From positions 308,254 through 372,253 of the forward strand of contig NZ_PCOQ01000003.1 of NCBI RefSeq assembly GCF_002975275.1: a DNA stretch of 64,000 bases, read 5' to 3'. Below, piece by piece: positions 8,553 to 17,255 of this stretch. The position numbers were made by a program, and so were the translations under genes. Source of the DNA: Achromobacter sp. MYb9 (GTDB taxonomy: Bacteria; Pseudomonadota; Gammaproteobacteria; Burkholderiales; Burkholderiaceae_B). The notes beneath the pieces were generated by a model. The model searched no databases and was not told the DNA's origin. It was given only the letters and a program-made list of their open reading frames with translations. Numbering within the stretch: the first letter of the stretch is position 1; the number at the start of each line of letters is the position of its first letter.

Positions 8553-9220
8553 GCGTTCGACATTTCCACCGCCGCCAACGCCGCCCGCAGGCCGGCGGCC
8601 GGGCTGCTCAATGGCGTCTTGTCCGACCGGGTAAATGCAGCCGCGCCAGCCATGGAAGCCTGTGCCAGCGCCACGGTGTCCGCGCCTTGCGCGTAGGCGG
8701 TTTCGGCGGCGTGTGCGATGGCGCGCAGATACGCGTCCACGTCCCCCGCTTTGAAGTCGTCCCAGGCGCCAGCAACCACGCGCACCTCCACGGTTGCCGT
8801 CCGGCGCTGGGGCAGCGCGTCAGACACCGATTCAAACAGTTGCCGGGTGGGCGCCACCGTGGTCGCGACCGCGCACAGCACCACGACGGATCCGCCGCTG
8901 CGCAACGCGTCCCGGGCCAGCGCGCGGTCCACGCGCAGCACGGGAACGGCATGCGTTGCCGAGAGCGAGTCGGCCGCCGGCCCCAGCGTGGAACAGGTCA
9001 GCAGCAGAGCATCCGCGGATACCGTCAGCGTGTGCATCGCCGCGCGCGTGGCGTCGGCGATGCTCTCCGTCATGCCGCCCGCCCGTTCCGCGGCCTCCAG
9101 CAGGTCAGGGCGCACGTGGTGCTGCAACGTGGCGCGTGCGGGGTTGCCGAATACGCTTGCCGCCGCGCGGTCGAAGACGGCGATGTTGCTGTGGGCGGTA
9201 TGCAGGCAGGCGATGCGCAT
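8528..9220 (-). CDS. Asp/Glu/hydantoin racemase-superfamily protein
   Basis: A 230-residue cytoplasmic protein whose pattern fits the Asp/Glu racemase superfamily: MRIACLHTAHSN at the N-terminus, a first catalytic-type Cys at residue 76 (LLTCSTLGPAAD), and a second half ending in the region where a second Cys is expected. There the sequence reads ALAQASMAG (185-192), so the second Cys is absent and Ala occupies its place. A two-base racemase mechanism therefore looks unlikely; a lyase or isomerase using one Cys is possible. It is a single gene, with no obvious catabolic partners beside it. Family confidence is good, substrate unknown. Confidence 0.75.
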   Translation of the reverse strand: MRIACLHTAHSNIAVFDRAAASVFGNPARATLQHHVRPDLLEAAERAGGMTESIADATRAAMHTLTVSADALLLTCSTLGPAADSLSATHAVPVLRVDRALARDALRSGGSVVVLCAVATTVAPTRQLFESVSDALPQRRTATVEVRVVAGAWDDFKAGDVDAYLRAIAHAAETAYAQGADTVALAQASMAGAAAFTRSDKTPLSSPAAGLRAALAAVEMSNAQGTIFTP

Positions 9221-9382
9221 CGGAGGCGTCTCTTTTCAAGCTGAATAAGTGGTCTAGCGTAGCAGAGACGGCATGCTCAGCAACGTTCTGCAAAGTCTGG
9301 CAACACTCATGCCTGTCGCGAGGGTCCATCCGTCCCCGCCTCGGGCTAGAATCCGATGCTTCTTTCCCGGGGGGGACGCTCG

Positions 9383-9499
9383 ATGAGGTATTTCCTGATC
9401 TTGGTTGGCGCGGCAGTGGTCGCCTACTTGCTGGCCCGCGGCATCGCGGCCGTGCTCTCGGACCGTAAACGTTCAAAAACAGATAGGGATTCCAAGTGA
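9383..9499 (+). CDS. Small single-span membrane protein (38 residues)
   Basis: A short reading frame from ATG 9383 with a GGGGGG purine run 6-12 bases upstream. It encodes MRYFLILVGAAVVAYLLAR, one hydrophobic helix of about 18 residues, followed by a basic, hydrophilic tail (SDRKRSKTDRDSK). Its TGA overlaps the GTG start of the SPFH gene (GTGA), so the two are almost certainly translated together. A TAGAAT sequence at 9349-9354 could be a -10 element for the pair. No family is recognised. It may be an accessory subunit for the SPFH complex; this is inference from coupling only. Confidence 0.65.
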   Translation: MRYFLILVGAAVVAYLLARGIAAVLSDRKRSKTDRDSK

Positions 9500-10398
9500 A
9501 GCCGACAGACATTCAGATGGTCAAGACGATCGGCGCGGTCAAGCCGCGCAGTATCAAGGTCGCTATCGGCGCAGGGATCCTGTTCCTGCTGATCCTGTTC
9601 CTGGCGTTCGGTTCGTGGTTCCAGGTGGATCAGGGCGAACGCGGCGTCGTGCTGCGCAACGGCAAGCTGGTGCGCGTGTCCGAACCGGGCCTGGACTTCA
9701 AGACGCCGTTTATCGACAACGTGATGACGGTGTCGGTGCGCGACCACACGTTCGTGTTCGAGAAGCTGGAGGCCTACAGCTACGACCAGCAGCCGGCCCA
9801 CCTGCGCGTGTCCGTGACGTATCGCGTGCCGCCCGAGCATGTGGCCGAGCTGTATTCCGAATACGGCACGATCGGCAATCTGCAAATGCGCGTGCTGGAA
9901 CGCAAGACGCCCGATGCTGTGAAGAACGTGTTTGGCCAATACACCGCCGTGCGCGCCATCCAGGAACGTCAGAAGCTGGGCCTGGACGTGAACAACGCGG
10001 TGCTGAAGACGATGGAAGGCGCTCCGGTGCAGGTGGTGGGCGTGCAGATCGAGGAAGTGGGTTTCTCGCAGGCCTATGAGCATTCCATCGAACAGCGCAT
10101 GCTGGCCCAGGTGCAGATCGAGACGACGCGCCAGCAGAAGGAAACGGCGATGATCAACGCCGAGATCCAGGTGGTCAAGGCCAAGGCCGAAGCCGACGCG
10201 CGCCGTCAGCAATTCACCGCCGAAGCCGACGGCATCCGCATGCGCGGCGACGCCGAAGCGGCATCGATCCGGGCCAAGGCCGAGGCGCTGGCCGCCAACA
10301 CCAACCTGGTGAGCTTGAACGCCGTTGAAAAATGGGACGGCGTGCTGCCGTCCACGCAGGTGCCGGGCGCCGCCTTGCCGTTCATCGGCATCAAGTAG
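9496..10398 (+). CDS. Prohibitin/SPFH-domain membrane protein
   Basis: A 300-residue membrane-anchored protein. One transmembrane helix (about residues 22-42) is followed by the SPFH/band-7 domain (VDQGERGVVLRNGKLVRVSEPGLDFKTPFIDNV) and an extended coiled coil rich in Glu, Ala, Lys and Gln (about 205-270). Such proteins form large ring- or cage-like oligomers that organise membrane patches and modulate proteases such as FtsH. The GTG start is fixed by overlap with the upstream 38-residue gene. It is convergent with the EIIC-EAL gene, the two coding ends overlapping by 8 bp. No NfeD partner is adjacent. Confidence 0.9.
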   Translation: MKPTDIQMVKTIGAVKPRSIKVAIGAGILFLLILFLAFGSWFQVDQGERGVVLRNGKLVRVSEPGLDFKTPFIDNVMTVSVRDHTFVFEKLEAYSYDQQPAHLRVSVTYRVPPEHVAELYSEYGTIGNLQMRVLERKTPDAVKNVFGQYTAVRAIQERQKLGLDVNNAVLKTMEGAPVQVVGVQIEEVGFSQAYEHSIEQRMLAQVQIETTRQQKETAMINAEIQVVKAKAEADARRQQFTAEADGIRMRGDAEAASIRAKAEALAANTNLVSLNAVEKWDGVLPSTQVPGAALPFIGIK

Positions 10399-12496
10399 GC
10401 GCCGGGGACGGGGGATGCGCCGGCAGGGGCGAGCCCGCCTGCCGCCGGCGCGTGAAGTCCACCACGCTGTCGCCTGACAGCGCCTTGCTGTAGTACCACC
10501 CCTGCACGATGATCTCGGCGGGGGAGGCCAGCGCCATCAGTTGCTGGTCCGTTTCCACTCCTTCCACAATGATCTGCAGGTTCAAGGCCTCGCAAAAGCG
10601 CAGCAGCCCGCTCATGACCAGGGCGCCGCGGTCGGAGTCTTGCGCGATGACGAAGCTGCGGTCGATCTTGACGGCATCGATCTGGAACTGGTGCAGGTAG
10701 CTCAGGGCCGAATAGCCGGTCCCGAAGTCGTCGATGTAGACTCGGGCGCCAATCGCATGCAGGCGATCGAACGCGGTATGCAACGCCTGGGCGTCTTCCA
10801 CCAGCGCGTCCTCCGTCAATTCCACCGAGATCTGGCCGCCGGCCTGCGCCAGCACTCTGATCAGCTTTTCCAGATGGACGCCGGATGTCAGCGTGCCAGG
10901 GGTGACGTTGATGGTCATCGGCAGGATGAAATCGCGCTTGCGCCATTCCCGACATTGCAACACCGCCTGCTTGGCCACCCACAGGTCCACTTCGCGCATC
11001 AGGTCGGCCTCTGCCAGCCATCGCAGGAACTCCACGGGTGCGTGATGCGTGCCTTGCGGGCCCGTGGCGCGCAGCAGGGCTTCGCAGCCGGTGCACAGGC
11101 CGCTGCGCAGCGACACCTGGGGTTGGAATTGCAGATAGAAATCGTATTGGCTGATCGCTCGGATGCGGGCGTTTTCCGTGACCCGGCGCGCGCGGTCGGT
11201 GTAGGTTTTCACGATGGGGTCTTGCCCATACAGCAACGATTCCTCTTGCAGGCGGAGGAACGTCGTGTCCATCGATTTGAAGTAGACGGCCGCGCTGTCG
11301 CGGCGCTTGCGTTCCTGCGCCAGGATGAACGGCGCATACAGGCAGACACCGATGCCGACCAGCACGATCTGCAACACCACGCCGGCCAGGCTGTCGCCTG
11401 CGGCGATGTAGGCGTTGAACAGGACGGGCGAGGTCAGGGGCAGCGCCGTCGCGGCGGCCGGCAGCCAGCCCAGGTGCACCACGCCCAACGCGATGACGAC
11501 GTTGACCACCGGCGCCAGGATGAACGGGACAAGCAGCCGGGGGTTCAGGATCAAGGGCAACCCGAACAGCAGGATTTCGTTCACGTTCAAGAGGCCCACG
11601 GGCAGGCTGGCCAGCGCCAGCAGCCGCAGGGGTTCGCTGCGCGAAAACACCAGGATGGCGGCCACCAGCGACATCGTTGCGCCTGAACCCCCGATAAAGA
11701 CGAAGGCGCCAAGCAGGGTGCTGTTCAGTGCATACACGCCTTCGTAGCCGGCGGCGTGGCTGACGGCGTTCAGCAGCGTGGCTTGATCCATCACGCTCAT
11801 GACGGGCGCCATCGCGTGGTATCCGTGAATGCCGAAGAACCACAGCAGCGAGTCCAGGCCGGCCGTCAACGCGCCCGATGTGAAGGGGCTTTCCAGCGAG
11901 GCCAGATTCAACGGAATGTTGAATTGCGCGACGCCGGGAATGCTTAGCACGGCGGACAGGACCATCACGACCAGGCCCGCCGTCAGCAGGCCGGGCACGA
12001 CCATGTTCAGGGTGTCGCGGACGTTTTCGCCGAGCAGTCCGTCCGGCGCCAGCCAGGTCCAGCGGCGCCGATGCAGCCACGCCATCCAAGGCACGGTCAG
12101 CAATGGCGAAATGATGGCAATGAAAAGCACCAGCGTGGCCGCAGCCAGCGGATAGGGCGCCATCAGGCCTTCGGCGATCACCACGTAAGACAGGCACAGG
12201 AACGCGGTGGGCAAGTGCGGGACATGATGCCGGAACGACAGCATGTAGCCGATGGATGCGCCGGCCAGAATCGGCATGATGCCGGTCAGCCTGTCATGGA
12301 TGCCGGCCAGCAGCTCGACGAGGGCGATGGGCAGGCCCAGCTGGCGGGCGGCGACGGATACGACGAGGAACAGGGCGGTGACCAGCAGGCACGGCAAGGT
12401 CCAAAGCAGGCCTTCACGGATGGCTCGCAAGGAGCCGGCGGTGGCCAGCGCGGCCAGGCGGTCCTTCGGGTAACGCGGCAGCGTTGATTTCGGCAT
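10391..12496 (-). CDS. PTS EIIC-EAL fusion: membrane sensor and cyclic-di-GMP phosphodiesterase
   Basis: A 701-residue protein in two parts. Residues about 20-395 are a ten-or-so helix PTS EIIC domain of the lactose/cellobiose type, with the GIHG motif (222-225) and the NxNExxxFGLPLILNP signature (304-319). Residues about 445-685 form an EAL domain with all usual active-site residues visible: E472-A-L, N530, E562, D589/D590 in DDFGTGYS, K610 (VKIDRSF), E645 and E648 region, and Q665. So it should hydrolyse cyclic di-GMP. No EI, HPr, EIIA or EIIB gene is nearby. The likeliest role is a sugar- or membrane-state sensor coupled to cyclic di-GMP turnover. It stands alone as a single gene. Confidence 0.9.
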   Translation of the reverse strand: MPKSTLPRYPKDRLAALATAGSLRAIREGLLWTLPCLLVTALFLVVSVAARQLGLPIALVELLAGIHDRLTGIMPILAGASIGYMLSFRHHVPHLPTAFLCLSYVVIAEGLMAPYPLAAATLVLFIAIISPLLTVPWMAWLHRRRWTWLAPDGLLGENVRDTLNMVVPGLLTAGLVVMVLSAVLSIPGVAQFNIPLNLASLESPFTSGALTAGLDSLLWFFGIHGYHAMAPVMSVMDQATLLNAVSHAAGYEGVYALNSTLLGAFVFIGGSGATMSLVAAILVFSRSEPLRLLALASLPVGLLNVNEILLFGLPLILNPRLLVPFILAPVVNVVIALGVVHLGWLPAAATALPLTSPVLFNAYIAAGDSLAGVVLQIVLVGIGVCLYAPFILAQERKRRDSAAVYFKSMDTTFLRLQEESLLYGQDPIVKTYTDRARRVTENARIRAISQYDFYLQFQPQVSLRSGLCTGCEALLRATGPQGTHHAPVEFLRWLAEADLMREVDLWVAKQAVLQCREWRKRDFILPMTINVTPGTLTSGVHLEKLIRVLAQAGGQISVELTEDALVEDAQALHTAFDRLHAIGARVYIDDFGTGYSALSYLHQFQIDAVKIDRSFVIAQDSDRGALVMSGLLRFCEALNLQIIVEGVETDQQLMALASPAEIIVQGWYYSKALSGDSVVDFTRRRQAGSPLPAHPPSPAPT

Positions 12497-12756
12497 GGCG
12501 GTTTTGCCCAGGATCCGTGCCAGCGAACGAATCCGCTGCCGTGTTTGTAAGAATATTTTGCTACATCCTAGTCTCTGTTTTTGCGGTTTAGCAATCGAAA
12601 TGCCTCGAAATCCTAGGGATTCCCCTCTGTCAAGAATTGCAAAGCGGGCGCAAGGTGGCAGTACAGGCTTGAGGGAGCGCTATACGATCAAGCGGTTGCT
12701 GGCCCGTTTCGCGGGGTAGGCGCACCAGCCAATAAGCTTCAATAAAGGAGACATGG
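12497..12756 (+). other. Intergenic region, about 260 bp
   Basis: Between the divergent EIIC-EAL gene and the small hypothetical gene. It is less GC-rich than its surroundings (for example TTTGTAAGAATATTTTGC near 12542-12560). It should contain the promoters of both genes. A reading frame across it was rejected for lack of any protein character. Confidence 0.5.
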
Positions 12757-12999
12757 ATGTCTCAGTTGGATTGGACGTCTGGCGATACGGCGCCGGATCG
12801 GCAGGGCTATTACGAAACCCGGTTCGACACGGGGCGCACGGCCATCACGCTGTACAGCGTGCTGGGTTGGATGCCGGTGAAGACGCCCGGCAACATGGTG
12901 GGTTGGCGGCCGTTGCCGCCAGAGGCCGAAAAAGAAGAGGCCGAACGCCACATACAAGAGATCCGGGCGGCGCAAAGCCATATCCCCATGGACTACTAG
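12757..12999 (+). CDS. Small hypothetical protein (80 residues)
   Basis: A soluble 80-residue protein with a strong ribosome-binding site (AAAGGAGA ending five bases before the ATG). It has many aromatic residues and a W..GWRPLPPEAEKEE pattern loosely reminiscent of small DUF551-like phage or accessory proteins, but the match is too weak to name. The C-terminal third is a charged helix. It sits alone, 125 bp upstream of the first iron-regulated sigma factor gene, and is not obviously part of that system. Function unknown. Confidence 0.65.
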   Translation: MSQLDWTSGDTAPDRQGYYETRFDTGRTAITLYSVLGWMPVKTPGNMVGWRPLPPEAEKEEAERHIQEIRAAQSHIPMDY

Positions 13000-13063
13000 C
13001 AGGCCAGTGCAGGGTGGCGGACATGCCCTGCCATGTGTGGCGGCCATGCGACGGTGCGGTTGC

Positions 13064-13082
13064 GATAATGAGAATTATTTGT
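13064..13082 (+). promoter_or_regulatory. Fur-box-like operator upstream of ECF sigma 1
   Basis: The 19 bases starting GATAATGAGAATTATTT match the E. coli Fur consensus at 14 of 19 positions. Two overlapping 7-1-7 frames (TGATAATnATTATCA) each fit at about 10 of 14. It lies 42 bp before the sigma-factor ATG, which is where iron-dependent repression would act. Binding is inferred from the match. Confidence 0.72.
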
Positions 13083-13123
13083 AAAATTCGCAGCCCTGCC
13101 GTCATTCGCTGCCCGATTGGTCC

Positions 13124-13627
13124 ATGTCCCGCCCTTCCTCGCCCCGCACTGGCTGGCTCGCCTATTACGACGAGCTGGTGGGCGTATGGAGCCGGCGCAC
13201 GGGCAACCGCCACGACGCCGAGGACGCGGCGCATGACGCCATCGAGCGCCTGTTGAAAGCGGATGCCAGCGTAGCCCTGAAAGCGCGCGGCTATCTGTTC
13301 CAGGCGGCAGGGCACCGGTTGATCGACCGCTGGCGCAGGCAGGATCGCGCGGAACACATACCGTGGGACGATCTGGACGAGGCCGACCAACAGGTGCTGG
13401 AAGACGCCGACGCGCCCGTGCGCGCCGCCAGGCTGGCAGACGATCTGGCCAAAGTCCTGGCAGAATTGCCCCCCAAGTGCCGCGAGGCCTTCGTGTTGAA
13501 CCGCATCGAAGGCTGGACGCAGGCCGAGGTGGCGGCGCATATGGGCCTGTCCAAGAATATGATCGAGCGCTATGTCATGCGCGCCATTGAATATGTGCGC
13601 GACCGGCTGCGCGAACACAATCCATGA
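13124..13627 (+). CDS. FecI-type ECF sigma factor (system 1)
   Basis: A 167-residue extracytoplasmic-function sigma factor. Region 2 is at residues about 10-70 (HDAEDAAHDAIERLL, then YLFQAAGHRLIDRWRR), and region 4 at 108-160 (LAELPPKCREAFVLNRIEGWTQAEVAAHMGLSKNMIERY). The absence of a long linker and the FVLNRIEGW motif fit the FecI group that transcribes TonB receptor genes. The stop overlaps the downstream fecR start by four bases (ATGA), and a Fur-like box precedes it. Expected to be made in low iron and held inactive until FecR 1 signals. The specific siderophore is unknown. Confidence 0.93.
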   Translation: MSRPSSPRTGWLAYYDELVGVWSRRTGNRHDAEDAAHDAIERLLKADASVALKARGYLFQAAGHRLIDRWRRQDRAEHIPWDDLDEADQQVLEDADAPVRAARLADDLAKVLAELPPKCREAFVLNRIEGWTQAEVAAHMGLSKNMIERYVMRAIEYVRDRLREHNP

Positions 13628-14622
13628 GCATGCCTTTTTCGAACGACCGCGACGATCCGCGCGAGCCGGCCACCGCAGCGTGGTGGTTCGCGCGCTGGCA
13701 CTCGGGCGAATTGACGCGGCGCGACCGGCGCGAGTTCGCCCGGTGGCGGCGCGCCCATCCCGATGCCGCGCGCGAATTTGATCGCATGCAGCAATTGGGG
13801 ACTGCCGCCGCCGGTTTGCCGCGGGATCAGGTGCGCGGCCTGCTGGGTGGCGCCGTGCCGGCACGCCCGCAACCGCGCCGCGAGCGCCGGTTCGTGTTGC
13901 GCGTCGCCCTGGCCTGTGCGGGGCTGGCGACCATGGCGTGGGGCATCTGGTGGAGCTTGCCGGTGGAAGCCCCGTCGTTCACCACGATGGTCAGCACCGA
14001 ACGCGGGGAACGCCGCCAACTGACCTTGCCGGATGGGTCGGTGCTGGAGGTCAACGGCGGCACCCGCGCCCAGGTGAAGCTGTATGCGGGGCGCCGGCAG
14101 GTGGACCTGGCAAGCGGAGAAATCAATTTCACCGTCAGCGCCGACGCGGCGCGGCCCTTCATCGTGGACGCCGGCAGCGGTCGGGTGCGCGTGACGGGCA
14201 CGGTATTCGATGTGCGCCGCGATGCGGATCAGGTGGCGGTACTGGTGGCGTCCGGCACGGTGCAGGTATCGGGCGGCCATTGGTGGAACCTGGGCCATGC
14301 CGTATTGCGGGCCGGCCACGGCATCACGGTGCCGGGCAGCGGCGCGATCGGCGTGCCTGCGCCCGCCGACGTGCAGACCGCGACGGCATGGCGAGAGGGG
14401 CGGGTGGTGTTCAAGGACACGCCGCTTTCCGAGGTGGTGCGCGACATGAATCGCTATCTGGCCACGCCGCTGCGGCTGGCCGATGACAAGGCGGGCCGTC
14501 TGCGGGTGTCGGCGTCGTTCACCCTGGATCGACCCGAAGCGTTGGTCGACGCCCTGCCGGCGGTGGCGCCGGTGCGCCTGGCGCCGCGGCCGGGCGGCCC
14601 CATCGACATCTACGCGAACTGA
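13624..14622 (+). CDS. FecR-type anti-sigma/transducer (system 1)
   Basis: A 332-residue inner-membrane regulator. Residues 1-60 are the cytoplasmic DUF4880-like sigma-binding part (AAWWFARWHSGELTRRDRREFARWRRAHP). One transmembrane helix is at about 90-108. The periplasmic FecR domain follows (ERRQLTLPDGSVLEVNGGT, then FIVDAGSGRVRVTGTVFDVRRD), and the C-terminal STN-like part (VFKDTPLSEVVRDMNRYLATPL) interacts with the receptor signalling domain. It transmits ligand occupancy from the TonB receptor to sigma 1. Gene order sigma-fecR-receptor makes the pairing clear. Confidence 0.92.
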   Translation: MSMPFSNDRDDPREPATAAWWFARWHSGELTRRDRREFARWRRAHPDAAREFDRMQQLGTAAAGLPRDQVRGLLGGAVPARPQPRRERRFVLRVALACAGLATMAWGIWWSLPVEAPSFTTMVSTERGERRQLTLPDGSVLEVNGGTRAQVKLYAGRRQVDLASGEINFTVSADAARPFIVDAGSGRVRVTGTVFDVRRDADQVAVLVASGTVQVSGGHWWNLGHAVLRAGHGITVPGSGAIGVPAPADVQTATAWREGRVVFKDTPLSEVVRDMNRYLATPLRLADDKAGRLRVSASFTLDRPEALVDALPAVAPVRLAPRPGGPIDIYAN

Positions 14623-14636
14623 GTGCGCCCGGCGCT

Positions 14637-14644
14637 GTTACAAA
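14637..14644 (+). promoter_or_regulatory. GTTACAAA element between fecR 1 and receptor 1
   Basis: An AT-rich octamer in a GC-rich spacer, about 15 bp after the fecR stop. All four fecR-receptor junctions in this window carry GTTACAAA or its near-complement GTTGTAAC/TTTGTAAC at the same relative place. It could be part of an ECF-dependent promoter. A weak Fur-like match (AAATGGGAATGAGATTC, 14648-14664) follows it. No function is shown by the sequence alone. Confidence 0.4.
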
Positions 14645-14766
14645 ATAAATGGGAATGAGATTCAGGTTTATCTGCGGTTGAGGCGTTCTACGAAGGAAGG
14701 CGCACGCGCCGCACGCCCGGCTTCGGGCGCGCAACCCCCTCCGTCGAACCGAAACAGCAGATATTC

Positions 14767-17184
14767 GTGACCCATCCCACAAGCAGTCATTCCTTCGCGG
14801 CGATGCGCCGTCCGGGCGCCGCACCGCGTTTCATGCTTTCCACCCTGACGCTCGCCCTGGGCCTGGCGCTGGTCGGCGCGCCTGACGCTGCGCGCGCCCA
14901 AGCCGCCGCCGTCTCGGTGGACATCGCCGCGCAACCGCTGGGCGACGCCCTGATGCAATGGGCCGCCCAGACCAAGGTGCGCGTGTTCTATGCGCCCGAC
15001 GTGGTGGCGGGCCTGAGCTCCCGCGGCCTGCGGGGCAGCCTGCCGCCCGAGGAAGCGTTGCGCAGCCTGCTGCAAGGCACCGGCGTGGCATACCGTTGGC
15101 AGGGCGACAGCATCATCCTGTCGCGCGACGGCGGCGTGACCAGCCTGGCGCCCGTGACGGTGACGGGCAGTTCGGATCCCGCCATCACCGAAGGCACCGG
15201 GTCCTACACCACGCCGGCGACGGCCGCCGCCACGGGCTTGACCTTGTCGCTGCGCGAGACGCCGCAATCGGTCAGCGTGGTGACGCGGCAGCGCATCGAA
15301 GACCAGAACCTGCGTTCGCTGGACGAGGTGATGGGCAACGTCGTGGGCGTGCAGGTGGTCAGCGAGGACACCGACCGCACCGACTTCTGGTCGCGCGGGT
15401 TCTACATCGACAGCCTGCAATACGACGGCGTGCCGACCACGATCGGCTTGTCCATGTATGGCGAATCCGACAACGATTCGTTCGTCTACGACCGCATTGA
15501 AGTGGTGCGCGGCGCGACGGGGCTGATGACGGGCGCGGGTAACCCCGGCGCGTCGATTAATCTGGTTCGCAAGCACGCCAATAGCAAGACGTTCACGGGG
15601 TCGGTCAGCGCGGGCTTCGGCTCATGGAACCAGTACCGCGGCACCGTGGACATGTCCACGCCGCTGAACGAGGAAGGCACCGTGCGCGCGCGCATGGTGG
15701 CGCTCTACCAGGGGCGCGACTCCTACATTGACCTTTACCACGCCAACAAGAAGGTGTTCTACGGCGTGATCGATGCCGACCTGACGCCGAATACGCGGCT
15801 GAGCGTGGGCGCGGACTATCAGGACAAGCGTCCGCGCGCCTCTACCTGGGGCAGCCTGCCCGTGGTGTTCAGCGACGGCACCGCCACCGACTGGCGCCGG
15901 TCCAAGACCACGGCGGCGGACTGGACGTATTGGCACACGACCAACCAGACGATGTTCGCCACGCTGGAGCACCGCTTCGAGAACGATTGGGAAGTGCGCG
16001 CGGACTGGTCGCAGCGCAAGAGCAAGTACGACGCCAAGCTGTTGTACCTGTACGGCGCCCTGGACCGCGAAACCGGCACGGGCTTGCGCGCGCTGCCGGG
16101 CTACTGGAATTCCTACGCGCAGCAGACGTCGCTGGACGTGCAGGCGAAGGGGCCGTTCACGCTGCTGGGCCGCAAGCACGAGGTCGTGGTGGGCGCGATG
16201 CGCAGCCGTTACGGCGAGGATTTCTACCGCTACGGCTTTGACAGCAGTTCGCTGGCCAGCACCGGCAACTTCTACCAATGGGACGGATCGTTCGCGCAGC
16301 CTGCCTGGACCGACGCCAGCCTGCGCCCGACCGTCACGCACCAGGAAGGCGCATACGGCGCCGTGCGCTGGTCGCTGGCGGACGGCCTGACCGCCATCAC
16401 GGGCGGCCGCTACGCAACCTGGAAATCCAAGTCGGACACGCGCGACCAGAAGGATTCGCAGTTCATCCCGTACGCCGGCGTGGTGTTCGACATCAACGAC
16501 ACGTATTCGGCCTACGCAAGCTACACCGACATCTTCCAGCCGCAGGACAACCGCGACCGCAACGGCAACTACCTGGATCCGACGCAGGGCAAGAATTACG
16601 AAGTGGGCGTGAAGGGCGAATACCTGGACGGCAGGCTCAACACGTCCCTTGCGCTGTTCAAGGTCAAGCAAAGCAAGGTGGCCGTGCTGGACGGCGACGT
16701 GTTGGTGCCGGGCTCGGTCGAGCAGGCCTACACCACGGCGGACGGCGTCACCACCAAGGGGGTCGAACTGGAAGTCAGCGGCCAACTGGCCACGGGCTGG
16801 AACGCCTACGCGGGCGGCACCTATTACACGAGCCGCGATGCCCAAGGCGTGTCCGTCAACCCGGAGCGCCCGCGCGCCATGGCCAAGCTGTTCACGACGT
16901 ACCGCTTGCCGGGCGACTTCAACAAGCTGACGGTGGGCGGCGGCGTCAATTGGCAGATTTCGACCTATAGCGATGTCAGCGCGGGCAACGACACCGTCAC
17001 CGTCAAGCAGAAGGCCTACGCCATCTACAACCTGATGGCGCGCTACGACTTCAATTCGAACCTGACCGCGCAGTTGAACCTGAACAACCTGTTCGACAAG
17101 AAGTACTACCTGGGCGGAATCGGCAACCAGGTGTATTACGGCGAACCCAGAAGCGTGTTCGTGAACCTGACCGCGAAGTTCTAA
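14767..17184 (+). CDS. TonB-dependent siderophore receptor with STN signalling domain (system 1)
   Basis: An 805-residue outer-membrane transporter. A signal peptide ends near AARAQA (about residue 46). The STN domain (residues 47-125, AQPLGDALMQWAAQTKVRVFY...GLRGSLPPEEALRSLL) is the part that talks to FecR. The TonB box lies near SLAPVTVTG, the plug has ETPQSVSVVTRQRIEDQ and YDRIEVVRGATGLMTG, and the 22-strand barrel ends in YYGEPRSVFVNLTAKF with a terminal Phe. The plug resembles FhuE/FpvA-type ferric-siderophore receptors. Start taken as GTG 14767; ATG 14803 is an alternative. It closely resembles receptor 3 at its C-terminus. Confidence 0.93.
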   Translation: MTHPTSSHSFAAMRRPGAAPRFMLSTLTLALGLALVGAPDAARAQAAAVSVDIAAQPLGDALMQWAAQTKVRVFYAPDVVAGLSSRGLRGSLPPEEALRSLLQGTGVAYRWQGDSIILSRDGGVTSLAPVTVTGSSDPAITEGTGSYTTPATAAATGLTLSLRETPQSVSVVTRQRIEDQNLRSLDEVMGNVVGVQVVSEDTDRTDFWSRGFYIDSLQYDGVPTTIGLSMYGESDNDSFVYDRIEVVRGATGLMTGAGNPGASINLVRKHANSKTFTGSVSAGFGSWNQYRGTVDMSTPLNEEGTVRARMVALYQGRDSYIDLYHANKKVFYGVIDADLTPNTRLSVGADYQDKRPRASTWGSLPVVFSDGTATDWRRSKTTAADWTYWHTTNQTMFATLEHRFENDWEVRADWSQRKSKYDAKLLYLYGALDRETGTGLRALPGYWNSYAQQTSLDVQAKGPFTLLGRKHEVVVGAMRSRYGEDFYRYGFDSSSLASTGNFYQWDGSFAQPAWTDASLRPTVTHQEGAYGAVRWSLADGLTAITGGRYATWKSKSDTRDQKDSQFIPYAGVVFDINDTYSAYASYTDIFQPQDNRDRNGNYLDPTQGKNYEVGVKGEYLDGRLNTSLALFKVKQSKVAVLDGDVLVPGSVEQAYTTADGVTTKGVELEVSGQLATGWNAYAGGTYYTSRDAQGVSVNPERPRAMAKLFTTYRLPGDFNKLTVGGGVNWQISTYSDVSAGNDTVTVKQKAYAIYNLMARYDFNSNLTAQLNLNNLFDKKYYLGGIGNQVYYGEPRSVFVNLTAKF

Positions 17185-17192
17185 GCGGCTGT

Positions 17193-17216
17193 GTGCTGGC
17201 GGGCCGCGGCCAGCAC
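17193..17216. terminator. Hairpin between convergent receptor genes 1 and 2
   Basis: Perfect 8-bp stem GTGCTGGC/GCCAGCAC with an 8-base GC loop, placed 9 bp after the stop of receptor 1 and 40 bp from the stop of convergent receptor 2. There is no T-tract on either side, so it may stabilise mRNA ends rather than be a classic intrinsic terminator. Confidence 0.45.
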
Positions 17217-17255
17217 GCCCCGCCGCCCATTCGTAATCCACCGGGCGGCGCGGAC

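Noticed and set aside
12495..12719. Possible 74-residue gene in the 12.5-12.7 kb gap
   Set aside because: No ribosome-binding site or family; its start overlaps the 5' end of the EIIC-EAL gene; more likely promoter DNA.
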